64,000 bases of DNA from Zygotorulaspora mrakii (taxonomy: Eukaryota; Ascomycota; Saccharomycetes; Saccharomycetales; Saccharomycetaceae): the NCBI RefSeq assembly GCF_013402915.1, contig NC_050725.1, forward strand, positions 620,001-684,000. Direction: 5' to 3'. A program made the position numbers and the translations under genes. Positions 18,777 to 28,627 of the stretch are shown piece after piece. Numbering within the stretch: position 1 is the stretch's first letter; each line of letters begins with the position of its first letter. Under the pieces are notes generated by a model. It was given only the letters and a program-made list of their open reading frames with translations. It was not told the origin of the DNA and did no database searches.

Positions 18777-19289
18777 ATGTCTGTCGAAGGAGAGAATTAT
18801 ATAGGTGATTCGGAACCTGACCTGCTGGATGCCAGTGAAACCGAATATGGGAATGTACAGGAACAACAAAGTCAGGAAGAGAATAATGGGTACGCTACCG
18901 AACATGGTACCGAAATTGAAGACACAGATGGTAATACCGCTACTATTGCAGCTTGGAAAGAAAAACGCCAAGCAGAGATAGAGGAAAAAGATGCATCTGA
19001 TGAGCAGGAAAGAAAAGAGTTGAAAGAAGAGGCTGTTAAACACATTGATGATTTCTATGACAATTACAACAGAAAGAAAGAGCAACAACTGGAGACTGTG
19101 AGACGTGAAGCTGAGGAGTTCTTGAAGAAGAAAGATAACTTTTTTTCACAGGACAATACGACAACGTGGGATCGTGCCTTGCAATTGATCAACGAGGATG
19201 ATGCTGATATACTTGGGGGCAGAGATAGGTCCAAATTCAAGGAAATTCTTCAAAGAATGAAGGGCAACACCAATGCTCCTGGCGCTTGA
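18777..19289 (+). CDS. CLC1: Clathrin light chain, short N-terminus
   Basis: Clathrin light chain binds the heavy-chain hub and regulates coat assembly in endocytosis and at the Golgi. The C-terminal two thirds are unmistakable: an alpha-helical, charged heavy-chain-binding region with K-H-I-D-D-F-Y-D-N-Y-N, K-K-E-Q-Q-L-E, W-D-R-A-L-Q-L-I-N, D-D-A-D-I and G-G-R-D-R-S-K. The protein ends in A-P-G-A as in S. cerevisiae. At 170 residues it is much shorter than the S. cerevisiae protein (about 233). The missing part is the acidic N-terminal region, and the first ATG opens directly on a remnant acidic stretch. No spliced upstream exon was found. It converges on PEX35. Confidence 0.92.
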   Translation: MSVEGENYIGDSEPDLLDASETEYGNVQEQQSQEENNGYATEHGTEIEDTDGNTATIAAWKEKRQAEIEEKDASDEQERKELKEEAVKHIDDFYDNYNRKKEQQLETVRREAEEFLKKKDNFFSQDNTTTWDRALQLINEDDADILGGRDRSKFKEILQRMKGNTNAPGA

Positions 19290-19417
19290 TTTTGCCGCAT
19301 ATATGTACTTTAACCGATCAACGTATATGTAGTACAAAACAAAAAATTTCAAAAATTGTAAATAATGATTTGCAGCTAATACGTAAGGAAATGAGATGTT
19401 CTTTTCAGATGAACGAG

Positions 19418-20542
19418 CTACGACGAGATCTCGCTTGAGGTTTCGTTAAGCAATGTTAATTGTGACATAATAAATAATTGTACCTTCAATGCTCCTTTAT
19501 TCCAATTTGTTAGGTAGCGGTTCAATATACAACGCGTCAGGTAACGCAGTACTCCTGGCCTCACATTCATTTTGTATTCTCTACCGTCTAAGATGTAAAA
19601 GGTCAACATCATAGTAATGGATTGCATTAATTTGGAATTAACTGCCGAATTATGATTATGATGAGGGACATGGGTCAAAGATTTATAACAAACTTGTCTC
19701 CATACTGCCCATTTTATACATGGAATGACATTTTCGACTAAGGGAGAATTCATGAATTTATCAAAAAGTGGCCGACTATTTTGGAAAGCTATCTCATGAA
19801 TTTCTGTCAATTTGTCCATCAACGGTTTCATGTTCGACGAACGTATTGGCCACTCATCTGGGTAGTGAAAAACATTTCTAATCGATATTTCATCTTTATT
19901 ATTTCTGCCTTTAAAAAGTAGTCTCTTACCATAATTGTATAGCGACAAAAAATTCCATACAGAATAGAATATTACAAAGTCACGGAGAAACGATCTTCTA
20001 GTAAATAGTACCTTTCCAGCTCCTGAAACAATCGATGGTTTATTCGACTTAACGTATAGTATCGGAATAATGGCACAGAGGATAGCCTGTCGAGCCAATA
20101 CTAACGTACTCTCCGCTATATGCGATATAGGTTGTCCAATACACCCAAAAGACAGTATACGATCCGAAAGCGACTCAACTGTAACATATGATACTAACCA
20201 ATTTGGCACTTTAGTAGCCATCATTAGTGAGGAAATAATTGATAGGCACCATATTACAAAGCGTTTATGGGGAAGTTGCTTGCCAAGTAGTTTGTGTAAG
20301 GATGGATATAGTGTGGACAGAAGGATCAGCGACCCAGTATTTCTCATCATACTTCGCAGCTTTTTGAGTTTTTCTTGTGATGAAGTATTCTTTTTAAGCT
20401 TGGAAAGATAAACGATTGCAGATATGCTTTGGATCATGGTAACGCGCTTCCTCATCTGCTTATCAAACACTCGAAAATCAGAACCAGTGTGATCCTGAAG
20501 AGAGGTTATATATCGGACTGCCCTTGCCAACATTGGAGACAT
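19418..20542 (-). CDS. PEX35: Peroxisomal membrane protein Pex35
   Basis: The 374-residue product fits S. cerevisiae Pex35 (YGR168C, about 376 aa), a peroxisomal membrane protein that influences peroxisome number together with Arf1. The sequence is basic with several moderately hydrophobic segments, for example around T-G-S-L-I-L-L-S-T-L-Y near residue 70 and W-C-L-S-I-I-S-S-L near 100. Identification rests on length, character and position between CLC1 and BBC1/PUS6. The first codon of the open frame at 20548 is TTG, so the ATG at 20540-20542 is used. It is divergent from BBC1 with 307 bases between the starts. Confidence 0.82.
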   Translation of the reverse strand: MSPMLARAVRYITSLQDHTGSDFRVFDKQMRKRVTMIQSISAIVYLSKLKKNTSSQEKLKKLRSMMRNTGSLILLSTLYPSLHKLLGKQLPHKRFVIWCLSIISSLMMATKVPNWLVSYVTVESLSDRILSFGCIGQPISHIAESTLVLARQAILCAIIPILYVKSNKPSIVSGAGKVLFTRRSFLRDFVIFYSVWNFLSLYNYGKRLLFKGRNNKDEISIRNVFHYPDEWPIRSSNMKPLMDKLTEIHEIAFQNSRPLFDKFMNSPLVENVIPCIKWAVWRQVCYKSLTHVPHHNHNSAVNSKLMQSITMMLTFYILDGREYKMNVRPGVLRYLTRCILNRYLTNWNKGALKVQLFIMSQLTLLNETSSEISS

Positions 20543-20849
20543 TTTCAATGAATTATTATATCTTTAGTCAAGATCACAACTGACTCCCACCTCTGCCTAA
20601 AATATGTATGTCATATAGAGATAAAGATGCAATTATATCTAACTCGTTGCCCAATGCCCTTGCATGTTTTCTCTTGTGTACTGTTGATGCTTTGCAGCGT
20701 CGAAATGTTACGCGGTGGGGAGGAATATCGGGTCAAAAAGGGGCAGCAGTTTTAAGATTTTTAGTGCGTTTGAACAACTCGATAAAATAAAGGAATACTG
20801 GATTGCCTTTACCAGTTGCACTCTAACATTCACAATAATGATCGCTGCT

Positions 20850-23800
20850 ATGGCAGAACCGGCTGTACCTTTCGAAGTAGTGGCGCAGTTTCCGTACAAG
20901 TCTGACTTCGAGGATGATCTGAATTTTGATAAAGGTCAAGCGATTACAGTAACTAGCATAGAAGATGAAGAGTGGTACTTTGGTGAGTACGCCAAAGAAA
21001 ATGGTGATTTAGTAGAAGGAATCTTTCCAAAAACTTTTGTGGCCGTTCAAGTTTCTTCTTCATCGGCGTCTATAGGTGAGACTAGTGAGAGAGCAAGGGA
21101 GTTGGGCGAAACAGGAGCTTCAAAACATCCGAAAACAGAGCAGATAATAGAAGAGCCAACGGGGGATTCAGTCCAGGAAAAAACACGCGAAAAAGACGCA
21201 GGCACTGAAGACGATGAGGAGGAGGATTTTGTGGATGCCATTAGCCCAGCTAGCCCAACCAGCCCAAGTTTGAAAGGCAAGTTATCTATGTTTGAGAATG
21301 ATAATCATACTGTCCCGAAACCAAGAGCGAGTGAGTTATTTGGCGTTGAGGAGACTTCCGTTAAGAAGACCGCGGGGACCAATCCATTTAATTCCAATGG
21401 AGTCCCTTTTCCAGGACGAGAGTTAACAGAGTCCGCAAGAGGAAAAGCAAGCGACATAGCTGAACCAATTAATCGTGGCAATGCTCAAAAAGAGGAGCAA
21501 TTACAGGAGCCCGAGGAGGACATTCCTAAAATGAGCTTAAAGGAAAGGATAGCTATGCTTCAAGAACAACAAAGACTACAGGCTGAAAAGGAGCTAGAAA
21601 AAATGAAAAAATTAGTCAAAAGAGAAGAAGAGAATGCGCCAGCAGATTTTTCGGATGACCAGGAGAAGAGTGATGATCTTGTGGAGGAACCAACGTTAGA
21701 TCTTGGCAAAGAAGACGAGAAAACAGATCCTTCGAGAGAACCTATCAAAAGAAAAGGATCTATTGAAAGTCCAGCTGCGAATAAGGTTGACGCTGATGAA
21801 TTCGATCCTAGCGACAGATATGAGGAAGCCAATGTTGAGGATCCAAACCGCGAAGACCACCCCACTAGGCTTGTTGAAGAAAAACATCAAGAGGAACTGG
21901 AAGAAGATGAAGATAAGGAAGAAAACGAGAAAGATGCGGAACAAAAATCCGAAGGGTCTGAAGAGTCTGAAGAGTCTGAAGATGATGAAGAGCATAGACG
22001 TGCTGCTTTAAGAAATAGAATGGCGAGACTTGCTGGTGCAGGTAGGTTTGGCGGCGCAGCGGGCTTCAATCCATTTGGTATGCCAGCTAGTATGTCTTCT
22101 GACTTAACCCCCGAAAAACACAAGAAATCTGCCAAAAAGGAAACTATCGCTCAAGAAGATAGTTTACCGCAAGCTGTTCCTGTCATGCCTTTTGCAGATC
22201 CGCAAGCTCTCTCTTCTCTCAATAGGAAACTCACCAAAACTGACTCCGAAGAGATACCTTCAAAAAAATCTGGTGCCGAAGAACCGAAGGACAGCGAGAA
22301 AAGTGCACCTGAGGCCGAGGATATCGGTCCTTCAGAGGAAACGAATGCAAATAATGACGAGGCAGAGCCAAAGAAAAGAGGTTCCTGGTTAAACTCTGTT
22401 GACAATGAAGAAATTACAGATAGCAATAAAATAGCAGTGGAGGAGGATACGGAGGGGTATGAATCGTCTGACGACTTCTCTGAAACTGATGTAAGGAGTA
22501 CCCTACCTGAGGTTCCCTGCATGAAAGAACCTCCTGTTCCTCCTATTTCGGCTCCTTCTCCTCCTGTGTCTCACGAGCACGAAGTCGAGGAAGGTGAGAT
22601 CTTAAGCCCATCTCACGCCGCTCCTCCCATACCAATTTTCAATCGAGAGGATCCTCCGACAGCAGGTTCGCGAGGGGATGAAGTATCAACGAACGCTTCG
22701 GTGCCTAATAAATCGAAGCAGGCCATTCATTATGACCCACCCCCAGTTCCTGTGCCATCAGTAAGTGGAGATAGTCAAGCTGAAGCTTCATCAAGGCATG
22801 TACCTCCAGTCTCTGCTGTCCCACCTTTGCCTGCTGATATACCTGTGAAACCCCCTCATCCTCCCACGCTTCCATATATACCTCCGGTGGAGCTACTGAA
22901 TGAGCAAGCAAGAAAAGAAGTAACGCCCCCCCCTCCTTTGCTGGCAAGTGGAAGCACTGCACCTTCTGCACCTTCTCACTCAGTACCAGCACCGCCAGCA
23001 CCGCCAGCACCGCCGGCCCGTGATAGTCACCATTTCAAAAGTGCTCCTCCTCCTATACCCACTAGTGCACACCATCCTCCAATTCCTTCCAATCGTCGCA
23101 CCATAATGTCAGATGATCTGCAACAAGCTCCGGAGGTCCCTACTGCTCCAAGTGCTCCTCCACCGAATCTGCAAGCAGATGCTTTAACCGAAAAGCCAAA
23201 CAAAGAAGGACCGGATTCATTCCATCAATCTACAGCTCAGTTTGATTCTAGTGACTTGTGGTGGCTTAACAAGAAGGTACCAACGGCACTTTTCAACAAT
23301 AAGATTAAATTCCTAATGGAGGTTGATGATCGTCTCGTGGAAAAGAGGCTGCTTGAGAGACTCATAATCCGGGATTTTTACTTTTTGTTCGAGGATTTTT
23401 CGCAATTGCACTTGGCTATTGAATATGATCTGTCTAATCCCGAACGAACAGTCAGTTCGTCACAAAAGTTTGTCCCTTGTAAGAGTGATATCGACCGCCT
23501 CAACACGTTTTCAGAAAAATATGGCAGCTTCATATTCAAACAAGCGCATTCATTAATTCACTCCACCTCAAGCGGTTTGGTGGGAACAATATTGTCCAAA
23601 TTGGCTAAAGAAATCATAATGCCTATTGACCAAAGAACGTTCGGCATTACCATGTTTAGTCACAAAGCAGGTCAATCAATCAATCTAGTTGATCTTAAGA
23701 ATGTTAAAGCTGGAGATATTTTGGTGATCAGAAAAGGCAAATTTGAAAGTCACAAAAAGTTAGGAATAAAGGATACAGTTATGGTCGGAATGGAGATTAC

Positions 23801-23966
23801 GCCGTACGCGAGTGTCGTGACAGACTTTGATTTCAATAAGAATAAATTGAGAGTCATAGAAGAGCACAATGGCAAGATAGTCCAATCTAGCTACAGACTG
23901 GACCACATGAAAAGTGGCAAATTAAAGGTGTTCAGAGTAATTGGCAGAAGCTATGTCGGTTGGTAG
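20850..23966 (+). CDS. BBC1: SH3-domain actin-patch protein Bbc1
   Basis: Bbc1 binds type I myosins and Las17 at cortical actin patches and restrains Arp2/3 activation during endocytosis. The 1038-residue product has an N-terminal SH3 domain (about 1-65) with [16 protein letters not shown] and W-Y-F-G-E-Y. A long acidic, Glu/Lys-rich coiled region with [17 protein letters not shown] follows, then the block [12 protein letters not shown] and a proline-rich segment (P-P-A-P repeats, about 620-830). A conserved C-terminal globular domain ends [16 protein letters not shown]. The ATG at 20850 (M-A-E-P) matches the S. cerevisiae start; an in-frame ATG four codons earlier at 20838 is also possible. 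Position corresponds to YJL020C. Confidence 0.94.
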   Translation: MAEPAVPFEVVAQFPYKSDFEDDLNFDKGQAITVTSIEDEEWYFGEYAKENGDLVEGIFPKTFVAVQVSSSSASIGETSERARELGETGASKHPKTEQIIEEPTGDSVQEKTREKDAGTEDDEEEDFVDAISPASPTSPSLKGKLSMFENDNHTVPKPRASELFGVEETSVKKTAGTNPFNSNGVPFPGRELTESARGKASDIAEPINRGNAQKEEQLQEPEEDIPKMSLKERIAMLQEQQRLQAEKELEKMKKLVKREEENAPADFSDDQEKSDDLVEEPTLDLGKEDEKTDPSREPIKRKGSIESPAANKVDADEFDPSDRYEEANVEDPNREDHPTRLVEEKHQEELEEDEDKEENEKDAEQKSEGSEESEESEDDEEHRRAALRNRMARLAGAGRFGGAAGFNPFGMPASMSSDLTPEKHKKSAKKETIAQEDSLPQAVPVMPFADPQALSSLNRKLTKTDSEEIPSKKSGAEEPKDSEKSAPEAEDIGPSEETNANNDEAEPKKRGSWLNSVDNEEITDSNKIAVEEDTEGYESSDDFSETDVRSTLPEVPCMKEPPVPPISAPSPPVSHEHEVEEGEILSPSHAAPPIPIFNREDPPTAGSRGDEVSTNASVPNKSKQAIHYDPPPVPVPSVSGDSQAEASSRHVPPVSAVPPLPADIPVKPPHPPTLPYIPPVELLNEQARKEVTPPPPLLASGSTAPSAPSHSVPAPPAPPAPPARDSHHFKSAPPPIPTSAHHPPIPSNRRTIMSDDLQQAPEVPTAPSAPPPNLQADALTEKPNKEGPDSFHQSTAQFDSSDLWWLNKKVPTALFNNKIKFLMEVDDRLVEKRLLERLIIRDFYFLFEDFSQLHLAIEYDLSNPERTVSSSQKFVPCKSDIDRLNTFSEKYGSFIFKQAHSLIHSTSSGLVGTILSKLAKEIIMPIDQRTFGITMFSHKAGQSINLVDLKNVKAGDILVIRKGKFESHKKLGIKDTVMVGMEITPYASVVTDFDFNKNKLRVIEEHNGKIVQSSYRLDHMKSGKLKVFRVIGRSYVGW

Positions 23967-24043
23967 ACCGCCGATTACTCATGCATTTAGCATTACACTA
24001 CATATCCTATTATAATTAAAGAAATTATGCAGTATTAGATGTA

Positions 24044-25270
24044 TCAAATATCGCATTGATTTATCCAACTTGGTGGATTTGTTTCAAAGTCAATGGTTTT
24101 TTCGGAATCAGAATACTTCCATGCATGCAACCAAAGTTCCAATTCGTGCCTTCTGGGTATCTCTGGATCCTCTGACCCACATTCACCGCAGTCTTCATTC
24201 CTTTTCACTTCACGTAGTTTGGACCGTGTGCTTCTACATTCCTTGTCAAATATATCAAACTTTTCTCGCAAGGTTTCTCTTGTTAAGGAAGAGTTCTCCC
24301 AGTTATCAACATCCAAAATAAACTTGGATCTAAGCGGATACTTCGTATTTTCTAAGTTGTAGTATGGATCATTGACAATGGGATGTCCTGCTCTAGCCAG
24401 GTGGATTCTTATTTGATGAGTTCTTCCTGTCAATGGCCTGCACACTACAAGACTCTGATCCACGGTCGGAAAATATTTAAGTGGATAAAATTTTGTACAT
24501 GCTGTCTTTGGTGCTGAAAAGCAGGCCGGGAAAGACCTTTTGAGTTCAATGGTATATGTGTCAGATATGGCTGTTGTAATCAGAGCATCATCCTCAAACG
24601 GCACAGGTAATGCGCACTCATATGAATTTATTTGATGATCAATTTTAGGAAATTTTCCTTTCACTCTCGCGAGGTATAACTTTGTCATGTCTCTCGATCT
24701 TATTTTGCTCTGAATTTGATTCGCGACTGACTTTTTCTTAGCCATGATGAGGAGACCAGATGTGATTTTGTCAAGTCGATAGCATGGTCGAGCCTCCTTA
24801 TTATGAGCCTTTAAAATTTCCGTTAGAGTGTTTTGATAAAATTGACCTGTTGGATGAATTGGAATGCCATTAGGTTTATCAAGAACGAGCAAATCTTCGT
24901 TTTCAAAAACAATGTCGATACCAGCAACCTTCTTACCCTCGATATCTATCTCTTCATCACACCATTTTAGTACCGGTGGTTCATGCTTATGTGAGCTAGT
25001 TTCTATAATATCACTGTTCTCAATCGGCGAATGAAGGGCCTCTTCCGGCTCAAGCGACTGCCCATCCCTTATGATTTTATACTGCCCTTTTCTTATGCCA
25101 TCAATGTACTCTTCTTCAGTCACAGCATTAAATTCATTCACTAACACATCAGTTAATGTTCTCTTGAACCACCTGCCTTTTGCAAATGATGCTCTCCTAT
25201 GATAGTAGGGACGTATATTCCTCACGCCATTGGCAAAATACACTTCAACGCCCATGCCAGGATTTTTCAT
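24044..25270 (-). CDS. PUS6: tRNA pseudouridine synthase (RluA family), Pus6
   Basis: Pus6 converts uridine 31 of cytosolic and mitochondrial tRNAs to pseudouridine. The 408-residue product (S. cerevisiae about 404) has the RluA-family catalytic motif Y-R-L-D-K-I-T-S-G-L-L with the nucleophilic aspartate at residue 167. It also has the upstream motif L-L-V-L-D-K-P-N-G-I-P-I-H-P-T-G and the downstream R-P-L-T-G-R-T-H-Q-I-R-I-H-L segment. The amino-terminal ~90 residues with Y-F-A-N-G-V-R-N-I-R-P-Y-Y are typical of the eukaryotic RluA-like group. It converges on BBC1 with 77 bases between the stops. Position matches YGR169C. Confidence 0.94.
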   Translation of the reverse strand: MKNPGMGVEVYFANGVRNIRPYYHRRASFAKGRWFKRTLTDVLVNEFNAVTEEEYIDGIRKGQYKIIRDGQSLEPEEALHSPIENSDIIETSSHKHEPPVLKWCDEEIDIEGKKVAGIDIVFENEDLLVLDKPNGIPIHPTGQFYQNTLTEILKAHNKEARPCYRLDKITSGLLIMAKKKSVANQIQSKIRSRDMTKLYLARVKGKFPKIDHQINSYECALPVPFEDDALITTAISDTYTIELKRSFPACFSAPKTACTKFYPLKYFPTVDQSLVVCRPLTGRTHQIRIHLARAGHPIVNDPYYNLENTKYPLRSKFILDVDNWENSSLTRETLREKFDIFDKECRSTRSKLREVKRNEDCGECGSEDPEIPRRHELELWLHAWKYSDSEKTIDFETNPPSWINQCDI

Positions 25271-25430
25271 CTCTTATTATGATCTTTCAAACTCTTTTTC
25301 TTTTTTCAGCTCATCTGCTTTTTTTTCAGGTTTGAATTTGAAAATATGTTATTAGTTGTGAGAATTTGTGATATGTTTATAAACAAATGAACGATATAAA
25401 GAAAATAGCATCAGGTTGAACGTCTTTTGT

Positions 25431-27764
25431 TCAATTTTTTTGACATATCCAGGTTGAAGCGTACATATTCACTCTATCGATACTTTGACCTGACTTTCTT
25501 ATAGCTGCTGCTTTGCAGGTAAATCCCAACTGCTCAAAAGTTTTGATGTACCAAGGATGAGGTGCTGCCGATCTTAATAACACCCTTCCACCTTTTTTCA
25601 AAGCACCAAGTAGTGCACTAATTTCATCTTTGGCATCGTCACCTTTTGGATCAAACCAATCCATATGATCCATAATGACGGCAACGGTGAGAGTTTTGTT
25701 TGAAAAATCTCTCAGGACGTTACTCACAAAGTCCGTGTGCAACCTAATATTATCTAAAGGAGATTTGTCCGTATCTTGGAATGTTTTGTGCGCTTTCTTT
25801 GTTAGATAAGAAGGACAATTGTCCCTTGAGTACCTTCCCATGAGAGTCAAGTAGTAGAAATAATTGTCAGTTGAAATCAAGGAATTGGTAACAATTGGAT
25901 CAATTGTGTCAATTATGTATTGAGAAATGGATGTTTTCATCATCTTTGCCTGATTACTCGGAACTCCCAATGCCTTCCATAAAAATAGCGGATTACCAAC
26001 CAGCAGCTTTCCAACAATAGGATTGAAAAGGGCAGGTCTGAGATATTTTTGCCAGATTATTACTTGTTCTCTTATGGTGCGGGCCTTGCATAATTGTTCA
26101 ACTTTACTCGTCAAGCCTAACAGCTTAAAAATGGATTTAGCCAACCTTAATGCCCACCTCGTTGAACCTGTGTCATATAAGCCACGACCTTTACCATCAA
26201 AACTTTCAAGTCCTTGAGTCAGCCAATATTGAAATGCATTGGAAGACAAATGAGGCGCGAGCCTAGTAGTCAAAATCTCTTTGAAATTATTGATTTTGCC
26301 TTCACCGAATAAAGACCAGACCTCCTCATGTGTTAAACAACGCAATGAAGCCAATTTGAGTTCGGCCAAGTGTCCTTGACATGGATTCAAATCCACACCA
26401 TGAATTTCTCTCGGGGGATTTGGCAACGAAGCATAGGCCAATATACTGTCGCACGCACTTGTAATGGCCAAAATAGTATCATCCGGGGTTAAATTTAGTA
26501 TTTTTGCGTCTTCCCTCGGATCTTCCCAAGTGAAGGCATAAATATACTGATTTTTGAACTGCTCATGTTGTGGGTTCAATTCGTCATAGTACACTCTCCA
26601 AGTCTCATTTTGATAAAAAATGGAGGGGAATGGTAATCCTTTGCTTAAGTTTTTTGAGGCAACCTCGAGCTCTTTCGTTGTGATCTCTGAAGACACTTCA
26701 AGCCTTTGAACCATATCATTCACGGAATCATGGAACTCTTTGTTAACACCCAACCAAATATAGTAAGGTATGTTACCCAAAGTTTTATTACGTAAATTCA
26801 AAGATTTCACTGTGCCAAATCTATATTCCAAATACTCCCTTCTCGAGGGATCCAGGTAAACTTTGTCACATTCAAACCAAATTCTCCAGAAAGTTCTTTG
26901 AATCCAGGGTATATGATAATTAGTTAGTCCTCCCAGACTATTGACTCTACTGGTTGCATGGGCAGATGACTGAACACCAAAGTCAACAGAGCAAACGATA
27001 CCTGTGTTCTCATTTAGAAGTTCGTAGGCATGGTCAATCACCGCATGGTAAGGTGGCATCATAGATAAAGAATAGGAAAAGGAAATGAAATCAGCACTGT
27101 CATGATTTAAAAGTTGAAAATCGCAGGCGTCAGCACAAATAACATATACATTTTTCCAATTTAATCGCTCTACTCTTTTCTGAGCAACCTCACACAAAGA
27201 GGGCGATAAGTCAACCAGATAAATTGCCTCGAAAGTTTCTTCCAGTGAACAAATCGTGGACATTTTTTCAACATTCAATCCGGTACCACCACCGATATCA
27301 ACCCAAACTAATTTATCATTTGTGCGATTCTCTGATTGGACTTTTGCCAAATGAGAATAAGCTAGTTTCAAAGCCTCAAGTCTACCTTTCAGCAATATCT
27401 CACGAGTCTTATCGTAGATATTTGCCTGACTTTTGTAAAACAATTCCAAATTCTTCTGTTGATTAAAGGTACTGTGGGACCCCCTCGAATGGAATGGCTT
27501 GATGAAGCATGCCCAACAAAATAAGGAGATGCATTTAACAGAATCATTTAAAGTTAACAGCATTCCGACTACAACTAAAATGGCCACGGAAAAAACTATA
27601 CTTCTGAGAGAAATGTAATTCGACGATGACACAGAAACGACGTAATTCTTTAGAAAGTTCTTTGTTGCAACAGTTGTTGACATTTCAGCGAAGGAATCGA
27701 TGGGACTAGCCCAGTTCTCAGCAGCTGCCGCATATAAACCATCGAAATTGATTACCTCTGACAT
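25431..27764 (-). CDS. BTA1: Betaine-lipid (DGTS) synthase, bifunctional
   Basis: Bta1 makes diacylglyceryl-N,N,N-trimethylhomoserine (DGTS), a phosphorus-free membrane lipid, in two S-adenosylmethionine-dependent steps. It transfers the 3-amino-3-carboxypropyl group to diacylglycerol and then trimethylates the amine. The 777-residue protein has a membrane helix at about 54-72. An N-terminal methyltransferase domain with V-W-V-D-I-G-G-G-T-G at 153-162 and V-D-L-S-P-S-L near 184 corresponds to bacterial BtaB. A C-terminal BtaA/DUF3419-type domain starts near residue 407 with Y-A-F-T-W-E-D-P-R-E-D and includes I-T-S-A-C-D-S-I-L and H-G-V-D-L-N-P-C-Q. S. cerevisiae has no such gene; K. lactis and other fungi do. 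It is intact, lies between PUS6 and PEX12, and has a promoter with three CACGTG palindromes. Confidence 0.93.
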   Translation of the reverse strand: MSEVINFDGLYAAAAENWASPIDSFAEMSTTVATKNFLKNYVVSVSSSNYISLRSIVFSVAILVVVGMLLTLNDSVKCISLFCWACFIKPFHSRGSHSTFNQQKNLELFYKSQANIYDKTREILLKGRLEALKLAYSHLAKVQSENRTNDKLVWVDIGGGTGLNVEKMSTICSLEETFEAIYLVDLSPSLCEVAQKRVERLNWKNVYVICADACDFQLLNHDSADFISFSYSLSMMPPYHAVIDHAYELLNENTGIVCSVDFGVQSSAHATSRVNSLGGLTNYHIPWIQRTFWRIWFECDKVYLDPSRREYLEYRFGTVKSLNLRNKTLGNIPYYIWLGVNKEFHDSVNDMVQRLEVSSEITTKELEVASKNLSKGLPFPSIFYQNETWRVYYDELNPQHEQFKNQYIYAFTWEDPREDAKILNLTPDDTILAITSACDSILAYASLPNPPREIHGVDLNPCQGHLAELKLASLRCLTHEEVWSLFGEGKINNFKEILTTRLAPHLSSNAFQYWLTQGLESFDGKGRGLYDTGSTRWALRLAKSIFKLLGLTSKVEQLCKARTIREQVIIWQKYLRPALFNPIVGKLLVGNPLFLWKALGVPSNQAKMMKTSISQYIIDTIDPIVTNSLISTDNYFYYLTLMGRYSRDNCPSYLTKKAHKTFQDTDKSPLDNIRLHTDFVSNVLRDFSNKTLTVAVIMDHMDWFDPKGDDAKDEISALLGALKKGGRVLLRSAAPHPWYIKTFEQLGFTCKAAAIRKSGQSIDRVNMYASTWICQKN

Positions 27765-27866
27765 TCCTGTTTTGCCTGTTGATTATTTTTCAAGATGCAG
27801 CTGCCAGGATGAGACCTGGCCATGACAAGCCAATGACAAGACAATTCATAGAGATCACAACGGTTG

Positions 27867-28135
27867 TTATATATCTAATGTAAAAACTCATTTTAACATC
27901 ATACACGTGTGGTATATGACTATCTATTCGCCTTCTCAATAAGCACAGACCCGTTTATCAACATAACTGTTCATCTGGCTACTGCCATGCGAACTAATAT
28001 CATCAAAATTCAATTTATTCTGCTAGTAACATCAATATAATCGTTACAATGCTTGCTTTAACTTCTGCACGTGTACCGTGTGACATCTGTCACCGAAGAA
28101 CTATTACAGCTTGTGTGACGCGATGCTCACACGTG
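27867..28135 (-). promoter_or_regulatory. BTA1 promoter: TATA box and three CACGTG palindromes
   Basis: Read toward BTA1 (minus strand), TATATAA lies at 27867-27873, about 104 bases before the ATG. CACGTG palindromes lie at 27904-27909, 28068-28073 and 28130-28135, that is about 140, 304 and 366 bases upstream. The third reads CACGTGG on the plus strand, like strong Pho4 sites. The interval is shared with the divergent PEX12. Pho4 (phosphate starvation) and Cbf1 (methionine/SAM metabolism) both read this core, and either would make physiological sense for DGTS synthesis. Confidence 0.6.
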
Positions 28136-28627
28136 GCTCCGCTATATCCAGAGTGTCAGCTGGTGAGCCACTCAGCTCAAAAATCGTGGAGGACTAGAGT
28201 ATTATAGACTTCAAGACTGCGGACTAAATATCAAGCCTCTGGTAATAGCGCTACAATTCGAAGACGTACTCTTTGAAAAAAACCGGGAATCTCAACACCC
28301 CGCCCCCACAACCATTCTCGGATAATTCACCCTCTACAAAATTCTCTCAAATACTGATTATGGAAGCACAATTCCGTTAGCATCATCTGCCTTCCTTGAC
28401 ATTTTGTCTTGATACCCAACGTCCCAAATGTCGTAATGCTTAGTTTTACTATACCATGTCAGTCATAATTTGAATCATTTTCAAGTGTTTGTCATCCTGC
28501 ACGCGAAAATGAATAATGTGTCAAAGTCCGAATATAGGTATCTTTAAAGAACTATGAACAGTGTGAGAGCTGAAAGGCATATGTGGAGGTGTGCATCGAA
28601 CCGCTGCTCTGAAACTTATTATCTGGG
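28136..28627. other. Remainder of the BTA1/PEX12 divergent interval
   Basis: About 490 bases before the PEX12 ATG. A short minus-strand frame at 28521-28766 runs into PEX12 and is treated as a shadow. It presumably holds the PEX12 promoter; no specific element was recognised. Confidence 0.5.
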
